NCBI RefSeq assembly: GCF_900129765.1
Contig: NZ_FQWU01000001.1
Location: forward strand, 1,612,001 to 1,676,000
Length of the DNA: 64,000 nt
Origin: Massilia sp. CF038
GTDB lineage: Bacteria > Pseudomonadota > Gammaproteobacteria > Burkholderiales > Burkholderiaceae_D
Direction of reading: 5' to 3'
The first letter of the stretch is position 1. Every line of letters starts with the position of its first letter. Positions 51,977-60,778 of this stretch are shown here, piece by piece. The position numbers and the translations under genes were made by a program. Under the pieces are notes generated by a model. It was not told the origin of the DNA, did no database searches, and was given only the letters and a program-made list of their open reading frames with translations.

Positions 51977-52042
51977 GGGCCTATGCCACTTGACCGAATT
52001 CAGTATCGTGCTATGGGCCCCCGCCTTCGCGAGGGCGATGTG
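51957..52042. repeat. REP-like palindrome downstream of nasS
   Basis: CACATCGCCCTCGCGGAGGC with its complement as outer arms; inner arms are imperfect (GGGCCTATGCCAC against GTGCTATGGGCCC). It separates nasS from the nitrate operon promoter. Confidence 0.85.
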
Positions 52043-52156
52043 GTGGATTTTTATCCTATGTAGGTTTGCACGCCTCCACGCATCATTTTCGGGCGCTTGT
52101 GCACCGCAATGTAGCGCGTAAGGCCTCGAACCCCTCCGCACACCCCTTAATCCACA

Positions 52157-52172
52157 TGGCACGCCAATTGCT
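52157..52172 (+). promoter_or_regulatory. Sigma-54 promoter of the nitrate operon
   Basis: TGGCACGCCAATTGCT matches the sigma-54 consensus TGGCACG-N4-TTGCW at every defined position, with GG and GC 10 bp apart. Transcription would begin near 52183, just before the first leader hairpin. TGCACC at 52100 is a possible half-site for NtrC, but not convincing alone. Confidence 0.82.
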
Positions 52173-52187
52173 AACCATGTCATTACA

Positions 52188-52253
52188 GGATCAATGGCGA
52201 TCCCCTGAACACAAACGCTGACCCAACGACGGATCGGCAGGACAACGGCGTCC
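52188..52253 (+). promoter_or_regulatory. ANTAR-target twin hairpins in the nitrate leader
   Basis: Hairpin 1: GGATC, loop AATGGC (52193-52198), GATCC. Hairpin 2: GGAC, loop AACGGC (52244-52249), GTCC. Both hexaloops have A at position 1 and G at position 4, the bases ANTAR proteins require. The 3' side of hairpin 2 is also the 5' side of the terminator, so the two folds are exclusive. NasT encoded at 50053 is the expected binder. Confidence 0.85.
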
Positions 52254-52297
52254 GTCCAACCAGCTTTTTGCAAGCTGGGTTGGTCGGACGCTTTTTT
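52248..52297 (+). terminator. Leader terminator controlled by NasT
   Basis: GCGTCCG (52248-52254) pairs with CGGACGC (52285-52291), CCAACC with GGTTGG and AGCTT with AAGCT, followed by six T (52292-52297). It ends 20 nt before the transporter start codon, so without antitermination the operon is shut off. Confidence 0.9.
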
Positions 52298-52316
52298 GTT
52301 TTTAACGGGATAAAAC

Positions 52317-53621
52317 ATGGCCACCAAGTCAAACAGCATCGAGCTCTTTACCTTCAACACGCCGCACATGCGTGCCTTCCATCTGACCTGGATGGCATTT
52401 TTCATCTGCTTCTTCGCCTGGTTCGCCTGCGCGCCGCTGATGCCCATCATCAAAGGCGAATTTGGCCTGACCCTGGCCCAGGTGGCCAACATCAACATCG
52501 CTGCCGTCGCCATCACGATTCTGGTGCGCCTGATTGTGGGCCCGATGTGCGACCGTTTTGGTCCGCGTAAAACCTACACCGGCTTGCTGCTTGCAGGTGC
52601 CATTCCGGTGCTGGGCGTGGCGGCGGCGCAGAGCTACGAAAGCTTCCTGTTCTTCCGCCTCGGAATCGGCGCCGTGGGCGCGTCCTTCGTCATCACCCAG
52701 TACCATACCTCGGTCATGTTCGGCTCCAAAGTAGTGGGCACCGCCAACGCGGCAGCCGCCGGCTGGGGCAATGCGGGCGGCGGCGCAGCACAGGCCTTGA
52801 TGCCCCTGCTGGTGGCCGCAGTGCTGATGCTGGGGGTGAGCGAGACGGCCGGCTGGCGCGTGGCGCTCCTGGTGCCAGGTGTGCTGATGGTGGTGATGGC
52901 CTTCGTCTACTGGAAGTTCACCCAGGATTGCCCGCAAGGGAACTACGATGCGCTGCGCCGCGCCGGGATTGCCATTGAAGGTGGCAAGGCCGGGGGCTGG
53001 GCCAGCTTCAAGGCGGCCAGTGCCAACCACCGTGTGTGGCTGCTGTTTGTCACCTACGGCGCCTGCTTCGGCATTGAGATCTTCATCCACAATATCGCCG
53101 CTGTCTATTATGTGGACCATTTCAGCCTTTCGCTCAAGCAGGCTGGCCTGGCGGCAGGCAGCTTCGGTTTGCTGGCACTGTTTGCCCGTGCCCTGGGCGG
53201 CTGGCTGTCGGACAAAATGGCGTTGCGCGGTACCCTTAACAGCCGCGTCACGGTTCTGTTCCTGATGATGATCGGCGAAGGCCTTGGCCTGCTCTGGTTC
53301 GCCAAAGCCGACAGTGTGACCTTCGCCGTGATTGCGATGCTGGTATTCGGTCTGTTCACCCACATGGCGTGTGGCGCAACGTATGCACTGGTGCCGTTCA
53401 TCGATAACAAGGCGCTGGGCGGGGTCGCAGGCATCATCGGCGCGGGCGGCAACGTGGGCGCCGTGGCGGCAGGCTTTCTCATGAAAGGTACCGGCAACAT
53501 CCAGCAGACGCTGTCGATCCTGGCCGCACTGGTGCTGGTGTCGGCCGGCTGTGCCATCGCAGTGCGGCTGAGCGGCAGCGCCGACGCTGCCCCCGCCGCT
53601 GCCAGCAGCGCCATCGCTTAA
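52317..53621 (+). CDS. MFS nitrate/nitrite transporter (NarK/NasA type)
   Basis: 434 residues, about twelve membrane helices. FHLTWMAFFICFFAWFACAP, VGPMCDRFGPRKTYTGLLL and the nitrate-signature glycines in ANAAAAGWGNAGGGAAQALMP and GIIGAGGNVGAVAAGFLM are characteristic of nitrate/nitrite porters. It should import nitrate for assimilation. First gene after the NasT-controlled leader; nirB starts 10 bp downstream. Confidence 0.93.
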   Translation: MATKSNSIELFTFNTPHMRAFHLTWMAFFICFFAWFACAPLMPIIKGEFGLTLAQVANINIAAVAITILVRLIVGPMCDRFGPRKTYTGLLLAGAIPVLGVAAAQSYESFLFFRLGIGAVGASFVITQYHTSVMFGSKVVGTANAAAAGWGNAGGGAAQALMPLLVAAVLMLGVSETAGWRVALLVPGVLMVVMAFVYWKFTQDCPQGNYDALRRAGIAIEGGKAGGWASFKAASANHRVWLLFVTYGACFGIEIFIHNIAAVYYVDHFSLSLKQAGLAAGSFGLLALFARALGGWLSDKMALRGTLNSRVTVLFLMMIGEGLGLLWFAKADSVTFAVIAMLVFGLFTHMACGATYALVPFIDNKALGGVAGIIGAGGNVGAVAAGFLMKGTGNIQQTLSILAALVLVSAGCAIAVRLSGSADAAPAAASSAIA

Positions 53622-53631
53622 GGAGACCCGC

Positions 53632-56166
53632 ATGAAAATCATCGTCATAGGCCACGGCATGGTGGGCCACAAATTCCTTGAGTCGCTGAGCGGCGGCATG
53701 CTGCCCGGGATGGACGTGACGGTGCTGTGCGAAGAGCCGCGCGCGGCCTACGACCGCGTGCACCTGTCCGAATTTTTTGCCGGTAAATCGGCGCAGGACC
53801 TGTCGCTGGTACCAGCCGGCTTTTTCGACAGCGGCAACATGCTGCTCAAGCTGAATGCCCGCGCCACCGCCGTCGACCTGGCCGCCAAAACCGTTACGGT
53901 CGGCACGGGCGAAGTGCTGGCCTACGACAAACTGGTGTTTGCTACCGGTTCGTATCCTTTTGTGCCGCCGCTGCCAGGCAAGGACCGCAAGGACTGCTTC
54001 GTCTACCGCACCATTGAAGACCTGGAAGCGATGCTCGAATGCGGCAGCCGTGCCAAAAGCGGCGTGGTCATTGGTGGTGGCCTGCTTGGTCTGGAATGCG
54101 CCAAGGCCCTGCGCGACATGAAGCTGGCTACCCACGTGGTCGAATTTGCGCCCCGTCTGATGGCGGTGCAGGTGGACGACAGCGGCGCCCGCGTACTGCG
54201 CGCCAAGATCGAAGATCTGGGCGTCACGGTCCACACCCAGAAAAACACGCTCAAGATTGTCGATGGCGAAGAGGGCACGCACCGCATGCGCTTTGCCGAC
54301 GGCAGTCACCTCGACACTGACATGATCGTGTTCTCGGCCGGGATTCGTCCGCGTGACGACCTGGCGCGCCAGTGTGGTCTGGCCGTCGGTCCGCGCGGCG
54401 GTATTTCGATTGATGACAGCTGCCTCACCTCCGACCCGCACGTGTACGCGATTGGCGAATGCGCCCTGTGGAACGGCCAGGTGTTTGGGCTGGTTGCGCC
54501 GGGCTACGACATGGCGCGCGTGGCGGCGCGCCATCTGCTGGGCGAGCAGGCGGCCCGCTTCAGCGGTGCCGACATGAGTACCAAACTCAAACTGATGGGC
54601 GTCGATGTTGCCAGTATTGGCGATCCACACGGCGTTGCCCCGGGCAGCCGTTCCTACCAGTTCACGGATGAGCGCAAGCAGGTCTACAAGAAAATCGTGG
54701 TGTCCGAATGCGGCAAATACCTGCTGGGCGGCGTGATGGTGGGTGACGCGGCCGAATACGGCACCTTGCTGCAGATGATGCTCAACAAAATCGCACTACC
54801 CGAGGCGCCCGAGTTTTTGATCCTGCCGCAAAGCGATGGCAAGGCCAGGCCGGGGCTGGGCGTGGACGCTTTGCCCGACAGTGCCCAGATCTGTTCCTGC
54901 AATGATGTGTCGAAAGGCGACTTGTGCGCCGCCGTGTGCGCGGGCGCAACCACCATCGGCGCATTGAAAAGCTGTACCAATGCCGGTACCAGTTGCGGCG
55001 GCTGCGTACAACTGGTCACGCAGGTGATGAAGGCCGAAATGAAGAAGCAGGGCATGGCGGTCAACAATCACCTGTGCGAGCACTTCCCGTACTCGCGCCA
55101 GGAGATTTTCCATCTGGTGAAGGTGGGCCACATCAAGACCTTTGCGGACCTGCTGGCCGAACATGGCAAGGGCCTGGGCTGCGACATCTGCAAGCCCGTG
55201 GCAGCCAGCGTACTGGCCTCGACCTGGAATGACTTCGTGCTCAAGCCGGAACACGCGAGCCTGCAGGATTCGAACGACTACTTCCTCGGTAATATTCAGA
55301 AAGACGGCACCTATTCAGTGGTGCCGCGCATGCCCGGCGGCGAAGTGACGGCCGATGGCTTGATTGCAGTCGGGATGGTGGCCAAAAAATATGGCCTCTA
55401 CACCAAGATCACGGGCGGCCAGCGGGTCGATCTGTTTGGCGCCCGTGTCGAGCAATTGCCGGTCATTTGGGAAGAACTGATTGCGGCCGGCTTCGAGTCG
55501 GGCCACGCGTACGGCAAATCGCTGCGCACCGTCAAATCCTGCGTCGGCTCCACCTGGTGCCGCTACGGCGTGGCCGACAGCGTCGGGTTCGCAATCGAAC
55601 TGGAGAACCGCTACAAGGGTTTGCGCACGCCGCACAAGATCAAGTTCGGGGTATCGGGCTGTACCCGCGAGTGCGCCGAGGCACAGGGCAAGGATGTGGG
55701 CCTGATCGCGACCGAAAAGGGCTGGAATCTTTACGTTTGTGGCAATGGCGGCATGAAGCCGCGCCACGCCGAATTGATCGCCTCCGACCTGGACGAAGCG
55801 AGCGTGGTGCGCTACATCGACCGCTTCCTGATGTTCTACACTCGCACTGCCGACCGCCTGCAGCGTACCAGCGTCTGGCGCGACAACCTCGAAGGTGGCC
55901 TGGACTACCTCAAGGCAGTGATCATTGACGACAAATTGGGCCTGGCCGCGGACCTGGAACGCGACATGCAGCACGTGGTCAACACCTACGCTTGCGAGTG
56001 GAAGGCCGCCGTCAACGACCCCGCCACACGCCAGCGCTTCCGCCACTTTGTCAACAGCGACGAGCCGGACCAGAACGTCGTGTTCATGCCCGAACGCGGC
56101 CAAATTCGTCCCGCCACGATCGAAGAGCGCAAGCGGGTCATCCCGATTGCCATTAAATCAGCCTGA
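53632..56166 (+). CDS. nirB: NAD(P)H nitrite reductase large subunit
   Basis: 844 residues. FAD domain from the start (IIVIGHGMVGHKFLESL), NAD-binding GVVIGGGLLGLECAKAL, a BFD-type [2Fe-2S] region (ICSCNDVSKGDLC and CTNAGTSCGGC), and the siroheme/[4Fe-4S] part with SCVGSTWCRYG and VSGCTRECAEAQGKDVG. It reduces nitrite to ammonium with six electrons from NAD(P)H. The start has GGAGACCCGC upstream. Second gene of the nitrate operon, 11 bp before nirD. Confidence 0.95.
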   Translation: MKIIVIGHGMVGHKFLESLSGGMLPGMDVTVLCEEPRAAYDRVHLSEFFAGKSAQDLSLVPAGFFDSGNMLLKLNARATAVDLAAKTVTVGTGEVLAYDKLVFATGSYPFVPPLPGKDRKDCFVYRTIEDLEAMLECGSRAKSGVVIGGGLLGLECAKALRDMKLATHVVEFAPRLMAVQVDDSGARVLRAKIEDLGVTVHTQKNTLKIVDGEEGTHRMRFADGSHLDTDMIVFSAGIRPRDDLARQCGLAVGPRGGISIDDSCLTSDPHVYAIGECALWNGQVFGLVAPGYDMARVAARHLLGEQAARFSGADMSTKLKLMGVDVASIGDPHGVAPGSRSYQFTDERKQVYKKIVVSECGKYLLGGVMVGDAAEYGTLLQMMLNKIALPEAPEFLILPQSDGKARPGLGVDALPDSAQICSCNDVSKGDLCAAVCAGATTIGALKSCTNAGTSCGGCVQLVTQVMKAEMKKQGMAVNNHLCEHFPYSRQEIFHLVKVGHIKTFADLLAEHGKGLGCDICKPVAASVLASTWNDFVLKPEHASLQDSNDYFLGNIQKDGTYSVVPRMPGGEVTADGLIAVGMVAKKYGLYTKITGGQRVDLFGARVEQLPVIWEELIAAGFESGHAYGKSLRTVKSCVGSTWCRYGVADSVGFAIELENRYKGLRTPHKIKFGVSGCTRECAEAQGKDVGLIATEKGWNLYVCGNGGMKPRHAELIASDLDEASVVRYIDRFLMFYTRTADRLQRTSVWRDNLEGGLDYLKAVIIDDKLGLAADLERDMQHVVNTYACEWKAAVNDPATRQRFRHFVNSDEPDQNVVFMPERGQIRPATIEERKRVIPIAIKSA

Positions 56167-56177
56167 AGGAGAACAGC

Positions 56178-56525
56178 ATGCACCGCGATATTCAATTCGA
56201 TAACTGGACCGCCGTTTGCGCGCTTGACGAGATTGTCCCCAACACGGGCGTGTGCGCCTTGCTGGGCGGCGAACAGGTGGCCGTATTCCATGTGGCTGGC
56301 GACGAACAGCGCGTTTTCGCGATCGGTAATTTTGATCCAAACAGCGGCGCCGCCGTCCTCTCGCGTGGCCTGGTGGGCAACCTGGGCGAGCGCATTGTCG
56401 TGGCATCGCCCATCTACAAACACCATTTTGATCTGGAGACGGGCGAATGCCTGGAAGCGCCAGAGCATTCAGTGGCCAGCTACCGCACCCGCATCGACGG
56501 CGGAAAGGTGTGGGTCGGGGCATGA
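56178..56525 (+). CDS. nirD: Nitrite reductase small subunit
   Basis: 115 residues. WTAVCALDEIVPNTGVCALL, VFHVAGDEQRVFAIGNFDP and ASPIYKHHFDLETGECLEAP fit NirD, a Rieske-like fold that has lost iron-sulfur ligands. Needed with NirB for assimilatory nitrite reduction. AGGAGAACAGC precedes the start. Its stop overlaps the next gene's ATG by 4 bases. Confidence 0.93.
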   Translation: MHRDIQFDNWTAVCALDEIVPNTGVCALLGGEQVAVFHVAGDEQRVFAIGNFDPNSGAAVLSRGLVGNLGERIVVASPIYKHHFDLETGECLEAPEHSVASYRTRIDGGKVWVGA

Positions 56526-57751
56526 TGCCGGTACCGGTCAGGCAGTCGCTGGTTGTGATCGGCAACGGCATGGCTGGCATGCGCACGGTCGAAGAGCTGC
56601 TCAAGCTGGCGCCGGATCTGTACGAGATTACGGTGTTCGGCGCCGAACCGCATGGCAATTACAACCGCATCCTGCTCTCGCCGGTGCTGGCGGGCGACAA
56701 GTCGATGGATGACATCATGATCCACAGCCGCCAGTGGTACCAGGAGCAGGGGATTACTCTGCACGCGGGCGACCCGGTGGTGCACATTGACCGGCGCCGG
56801 CGCATGGTGCGCGCCAAGTCCGGGCGCGAGGTCTGGTACGACCGCTTGCTGATGGCGACCGGATCAAGCCCGTTCATCATTCCGGTACCTGGCCACAAAC
56901 TCGATGGTGTGGTCGGTTTTCGGGACGTGAACGACGTCGACACCATGCTGGCGGCGGCCCGCAGCGGTGGCCGCGCAGTGGTGATCGGCGGCGGCTTGCT
57001 CGGACTGGAAGCGGCCAACGGGCTGCAGCGGCGCGGCATGGACGTGACGGTGGTGCACGTGACCGACAGCCTGATGAACATGCAGCTCGATAAACCTGCG
57101 TCGGCGCTGCTCAAGCAGGCTCTCGAATCAAAAGGTCTGCGCTTCATGCTGGACGCGCATACCAGCGAGATCGTGGGCGACAAACGGGTGCGCGCGGTGC
57201 GCTTTAAAGATGGCAGCGAACTGCCGGCCGACCTGGTGGTCATGGCAGCCGGCGTGCGCCCGAACATTGCGCTGGCCATGGAAGCGGGCCTGCACTGCGA
57301 GCGCGCCATTGTGGTGGACGACACCTTGCAAACCTACGATCCGCGTGTGTACGCCGTGGGGGAATGTGTGCAGCACCGCAGTGCCACCTTCGGGCTGGTG
57401 GCGCCGATCTGGGAGCAGGCGAAGGTGTGCGGCGCCCATCTGGCGCAAAAGGGCCACCGGCGCTACGTGCAAAGCGCCACGCCAACCAAGCTGAAAGTCA
57501 CCGGCGTCGACCTGTATTCAGTGGGCGACTTCATTGGTGGCGAAGGCAGCGAAGACCTGGTGCTGCGCGACCCGCGCCGCGGTGTCTACAAGCGCCTGGT
57601 CCTGGCCGGCAACCGCATCGCCGGCGCGGTGCTGTATGGCGACGTGCAGGACGGGCCGTGGTACTTCGGCCTGATACAGAACCGCACCGATATTTCGGCA
57701 ATGCGCAGCCGCCTGTTGTTTGGCGAGGCCTTGTGCGCCCAGGCTGCATGA
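56522..57751 (+). CDS. FAD-dependent oxidoreductase, nitrate reductase electron donor
   Basis: 409 residues. Two dinucleotide-binding motifs (LVVIGNGMAGMRTVEELL and AVVIGGGLLGLEAANGL), PHGNYNRILLSPVLAG, and YAVGECVQHRSATFGLVAP resemble the NirB N-terminal half. In other nitrate clusters such a protein passes NAD(P)H electrons to the catalytic subunit that lies directly downstream. It starts with ATG at 56522 inside the nirD stop (ATGA). Whether it alone suffices or ferredoxin/flavodoxin also serves is not determinable here. Confidence 0.87.
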   Translation: MMPVPVRQSLVVIGNGMAGMRTVEELLKLAPDLYEITVFGAEPHGNYNRILLSPVLAGDKSMDDIMIHSRQWYQEQGITLHAGDPVVHIDRRRRMVRAKSGREVWYDRLLMATGSSPFIIPVPGHKLDGVVGFRDVNDVDTMLAAARSGGRAVVIGGGLLGLEAANGLQRRGMDVTVVHVTDSLMNMQLDKPASALLKQALESKGLRFMLDAHTSEIVGDKRVRAVRFKDGSELPADLVVMAAGVRPNIALAMEAGLHCERAIVVDDTLQTYDPRVYAVGECVQHRSATFGLVAPIWEQAKVCGAHLAQKGHRRYVQSATPTKLKVTGVDLYSVGDFIGGEGSEDLVLRDPRRGVYKRLVLAGNRIAGAVLYGDVQDGPWYFGLIQNRTDISAMRSRLLFGEALCAQAA

Positions 57752-57764
57752 TACGGAGCTGACC

Positions 57765-60458
57765 TTGAATTTATCCCCCATTCCCCTGGCCGTTAAAAGC
57801 ACCTGTCCGTATTGCGGCGTGGGCTGCGGCGTGACTGCGACACCGCTGCCCGATGGCGCCATTGCCATCGCGGGCGACACCAGCCATCCGGCCAATGCGG
57901 GGCGCCTTTGCGTCAAGGGCGCGGCTCTGGGCGAAACGATTGATCTGGAGGGGCGCCTGCTGCACCCGACGCTGCGTGAAGATGGCGCGCTGCGGCAGGC
58001 AACATGGAGCGAGGCGATTGACCGCGTCGCCGCAGGACTGCAGGGCATCATTGCAGAGCACGGGCCGGATGCGGTGGCATTTTACGTATCCGGCCAGTTG
58101 CTGACCGAGGACTACTACGTCGCCAACAAATTCATGAAGGGCTACGTCGGCAGTGCCAATATCGACACCAACTCGCGCCTGTGCATGTCGTCCGCGGTGG
58201 CGGGGCACAAGCGCGCGTTCGGTGCGGATCTGGTGCCCGGCAACTACGAGGACTTCGATCTGGCTGACATGATCGTGCTGGTGGGGGCGAACAGCGCGTG
58301 GTGCCATCCGATCCTGTTTCAGCGCATCGCCCGTCTGAAGGAAGCACGCCCGCAAGTGCAGGTGGTGGTCATTGACCCACGCCGAACCGCAACCTGCGAG
58401 GTAGCCGACCTGCATCTGCCAGTCAAGCCGGGGACCGATGTGTGGCTGTTCAATGGTCTGCTCAGCTACCTGGCGCGCGAAGGCAAGAGCGATGCCGCGT
58501 TTGTGGCGGATCATACCAGTGGCCTGGATGCGGCCCTGGCGGCAGCCGATCTGTCGGTGGCAGAGGTGGCGGCCGCATGCCGGCTCGACCCAGACGCGGT
58601 GCTGCGCTTTTACCGGCTGTTTGGCGCGACCGAGAAGGTGGTGACCGGTTTTTCGCAAGGCGTGAATCAATCCTCGGCCGGCACCGACAAAGTCAACAGC
58701 ATCATCAACTGCCACCTGCTGACGGGGCGCATCGGCAAGCCGGGCATGGGGCCGTTTTCGCTGACGGGCCAGCCAAACGCAATGGGCGGGCGCGAAGTGG
58801 GCGGCCTGGCCAACATGCTCGCGGCGCACATGGACTTGCACGATGGCGCGCACCGCGCGCTGGTGCAGCAGTTCTGGCAGTCGCCCCGCATTGCCGAACA
58901 TGGCGGACTGAAAGCCGTGGACCTGTTTCAAGCCATTGAAGCGGGCAAGGTCAAGGCGGTCTGGATCATGGCCACCAACCCCATGGTCAGCCTGCCCGAC
59001 GCAAACCAGGTGCAGCGCGCGCTGGAAAAGTGCGAACTGGTGATCGTTTCCGACATCATCGGCAAGACCGATACCAACGCTTTTGCCGATGTGCTGCTGC
59101 CGGCACTGGGCTGGGGTGAAAAAGATGGCACGGTCACCAATTCGGAGCGGCGCATTTCACGCCAGCGTGCTTTTTTGCCGGCGCCAGGCGAGGCCCGGGC
59201 CGATTGGCAAATCATGTGCGACGTGGCCAGGCGCATGGGCTTCGCGGGTTTCGATTTTGCGAACGCTGGTGAAGTGTTTGACGAACACGCGCGCCTGTCT
59301 GCCTGGCGCAACGACAGCGATGGCGTTGCGCGCGTCTTTAATCTGGCGGGTCTTAGCGGCATGACACGGCGCCAGTACGATCAACTGGACCCGGTGCAGT
59401 GGCCTGTTCCCGCGCCGGGCGCGGGCAGCGCGCGCCTGTTCGGCGACGCCCGCTTTGCCCATCCGGACGGGCGTGCGCGCCTGGTGCCGACGCCGCCGCG
59501 CGCACCGGCGCACGCCACCGACGCCGAGTTTCCACTGGTGCTCAACACGGGCCGCGTGCGCGACCAGTGGCACACCATGAGCCGCACCGGACGCGCGCCG
59601 CGCCTGGCCGAACATACGGCAGAAGCCTTCATTGACATGCATCCGCAGGACGCGCTGCTATGCGGCGTGCGCGAAGGCGAACTGGCGCGCGTTGCCAGCG
59701 CCTGGGGCGCCATGGTGGCACGGGTGCAGCACGGCGGCGGTATCGCCCGCGGCGCGGTGTTCGTGCCGATTCACTGGAATGGCCAGACGGCGTCGGATGC
59801 GCGCGTCGGCACCCTGGTCAACCCGGCCGTCGATCCTGTTTCGGGTGAACCTGAATTCAAGCATACGCCGGTACGCGTTGAGCGCTTTGGCGTGGCATGG
59901 CACGGGTTTGTGCTGAGCCGCAGCGAACTGGCGCTGGATGAAGTGGCCCACTGGACCCGCGTGCAGGGGCGGGGTTTCGCGCGCTACGAACTGGCCGGAC
60001 GCCAGCAGATCAAGGATCGCGGGGCCTGGGCGCGGGCGCTGCTGGGCGTGACTGACCCGGACGCGGACTGGATCGACTACGAAGACCGCAGCGCGGGCGT
60101 GTACCGGGCAGTGCACGTGGTGGGCGACCGGATCGCACAATGCATCTTCCTGTCGCCGCGCCAGGATCTGCCGGCGCGCGCCTGGCTGGCCAGCCTGTTC
60201 GCCCTCGAAACGCTAGGTCAAGCCGAGCGGGCCGGCATGCTGGCCGGGCAGGCGCTGGGACATCGTGCCGACACGGGGCCGACCGTTTGCTCCTGCTTTG
60301 GCGTGGGACGCCACACCATCTGCGACGCCATCCGCGCGCACGACCTGAAAACAGTACCGGAGATCACGGCCTGTCTGAAGGCGGGCGGCAATTGTGGATC
60401 TTGTGTGCCCGAACTGAAAGTGATTTTGCTGGAAACCCGGGTGCGGGCAGCGGCCTGA
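57765..60458 (+). CDS. nasA: Assimilatory nitrate reductase catalytic subunit
   Basis: 897 residues. [4Fe-4S] ligands Cys14, Cys17, Cys21 and Cys49 (CPYCGVGCG, LCVKG), then the molybdopterin domains (YVSGQLLTEDYYVANKFMKG, CMSSAVAGHKRAFG, TGQPNAMGGREVGGL, the dinucleotide-binding LNTGRVRDQWHTMSRTG). A C-terminal BFD-like [2Fe-2S] domain (VCSCFGVGRHTICDAI, GGNCGSCVPELK) follows. Reduces nitrate to nitrite in the cytoplasm. The start is TTG at 57765 with ACGGAG 7 bases upstream; no ATG is placed before the cluster cysteines without overlapping the previous gene. Confidence 0.92.
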   Translation: MNLSPIPLAVKSTCPYCGVGCGVTATPLPDGAIAIAGDTSHPANAGRLCVKGAALGETIDLEGRLLHPTLREDGALRQATWSEAIDRVAAGLQGIIAEHGPDAVAFYVSGQLLTEDYYVANKFMKGYVGSANIDTNSRLCMSSAVAGHKRAFGADLVPGNYEDFDLADMIVLVGANSAWCHPILFQRIARLKEARPQVQVVVIDPRRTATCEVADLHLPVKPGTDVWLFNGLLSYLAREGKSDAAFVADHTSGLDAALAAADLSVAEVAAACRLDPDAVLRFYRLFGATEKVVTGFSQGVNQSSAGTDKVNSIINCHLLTGRIGKPGMGPFSLTGQPNAMGGREVGGLANMLAAHMDLHDGAHRALVQQFWQSPRIAEHGGLKAVDLFQAIEAGKVKAVWIMATNPMVSLPDANQVQRALEKCELVIVSDIIGKTDTNAFADVLLPALGWGEKDGTVTNSERRISRQRAFLPAPGEARADWQIMCDVARRMGFAGFDFANAGEVFDEHARLSAWRNDSDGVARVFNLAGLSGMTRRQYDQLDPVQWPVPAPGAGSARLFGDARFAHPDGRARLVPTPPRAPAHATDAEFPLVLNTGRVRDQWHTMSRTGRAPRLAEHTAEAFIDMHPQDALLCGVREGELARVASAWGAMVARVQHGGGIARGAVFVPIHWNGQTASDARVGTLVNPAVDPVSGEPEFKHTPVRVERFGVAWHGFVLSRSELALDEVAHWTRVQGRGFARYELAGRQQIKDRGAWARALLGVTDPDADWIDYEDRSAGVYRAVHVVGDRIAQCIFLSPRQDLPARAWLASLFALETLGQAERAGMLAGQALGHRADTGPTVCSCFGVGRHTICDAIRAHDLKTVPEITACLKAGGNCGSCVPELKVILLETRVRAAA

Positions 60459-60460
60459 TC

Positions 60461-60485
60461 CAATGGTATTATTTCCGCATTGAAT
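60461..60485 (+). promoter_or_regulatory. Element shared by two small membrane genes, copy 1
   Basis: Contains TATTATTTCCG flanked by CAATGG and CATTGAAT. A 25-bp copy at 60739-60763 differs at 3 positions. Both end 16-20 bp before a small membrane-protein gene; the element may be a promoter with TATTAT as -10. Confidence 0.5.
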
Positions 60486-60504
60486 CGCGTGAAACGCGCT
60501 GGGG

Positions 60505-60726
60505 ATGGGTATGCTGGACAAAATCGGCTTCGGCTGTTGTACCGTCGGGGCCTCACTGGGCGTGGCGGGGATGCTGTGGCAAGGCTTGCACCTGGGAAAA
60601 ATAGCGCTTGGCTTGATTTTTCTGGGCTTGCTGTTGCAGTGGATCGCCCACCGCAGCGGTGAAGCCAAACGCGAGGCAATGGGCGAAGCCATGGCAGATC
60701 TATCGGACGGCATCGATCTTGACTGA
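60505..60726 (+). CDS. Small membrane protein
   Basis: 73 residues. Two hydrophobic stretches (IGFGCCTVGASLGVAGMLW, KIALGLIFLGLLLQWIAH) then a charged tail ending DGIDLD. No family recognised. The start could be ATG 60505 or ATG 60511; GGGGATGGGT before the second makes it plausible. Similar in size, layout and upstream element to the gene at 60779. Confidence 0.6.
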   Translation: MGMLDKIGFGCCTVGASLGVAGMLWQGLHLGKIALGLIFLGLLLQWIAHRSGEAKREAMGEAMADLSDGIDLD

Positions 60727-60738
60727 GACCGCTTAAAA

Positions 60739-60763
60739 CAATGCTATTATTTCCGTACTGAAT
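60739..60763 (+). promoter_or_regulatory. Element shared by two small membrane genes, copy 2
   Basis: TATTATTTCCG flanked by CAATGC and TACTGAAT, 22 of 25 bases identical to 60461-60485. A shorter match (TATTATTTCCGTGC) lies at 61450, 71 bp before the acyltransferase gene. Confidence 0.5.
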
Positions 60764-60778
60764 TTTACGGATGCCATC

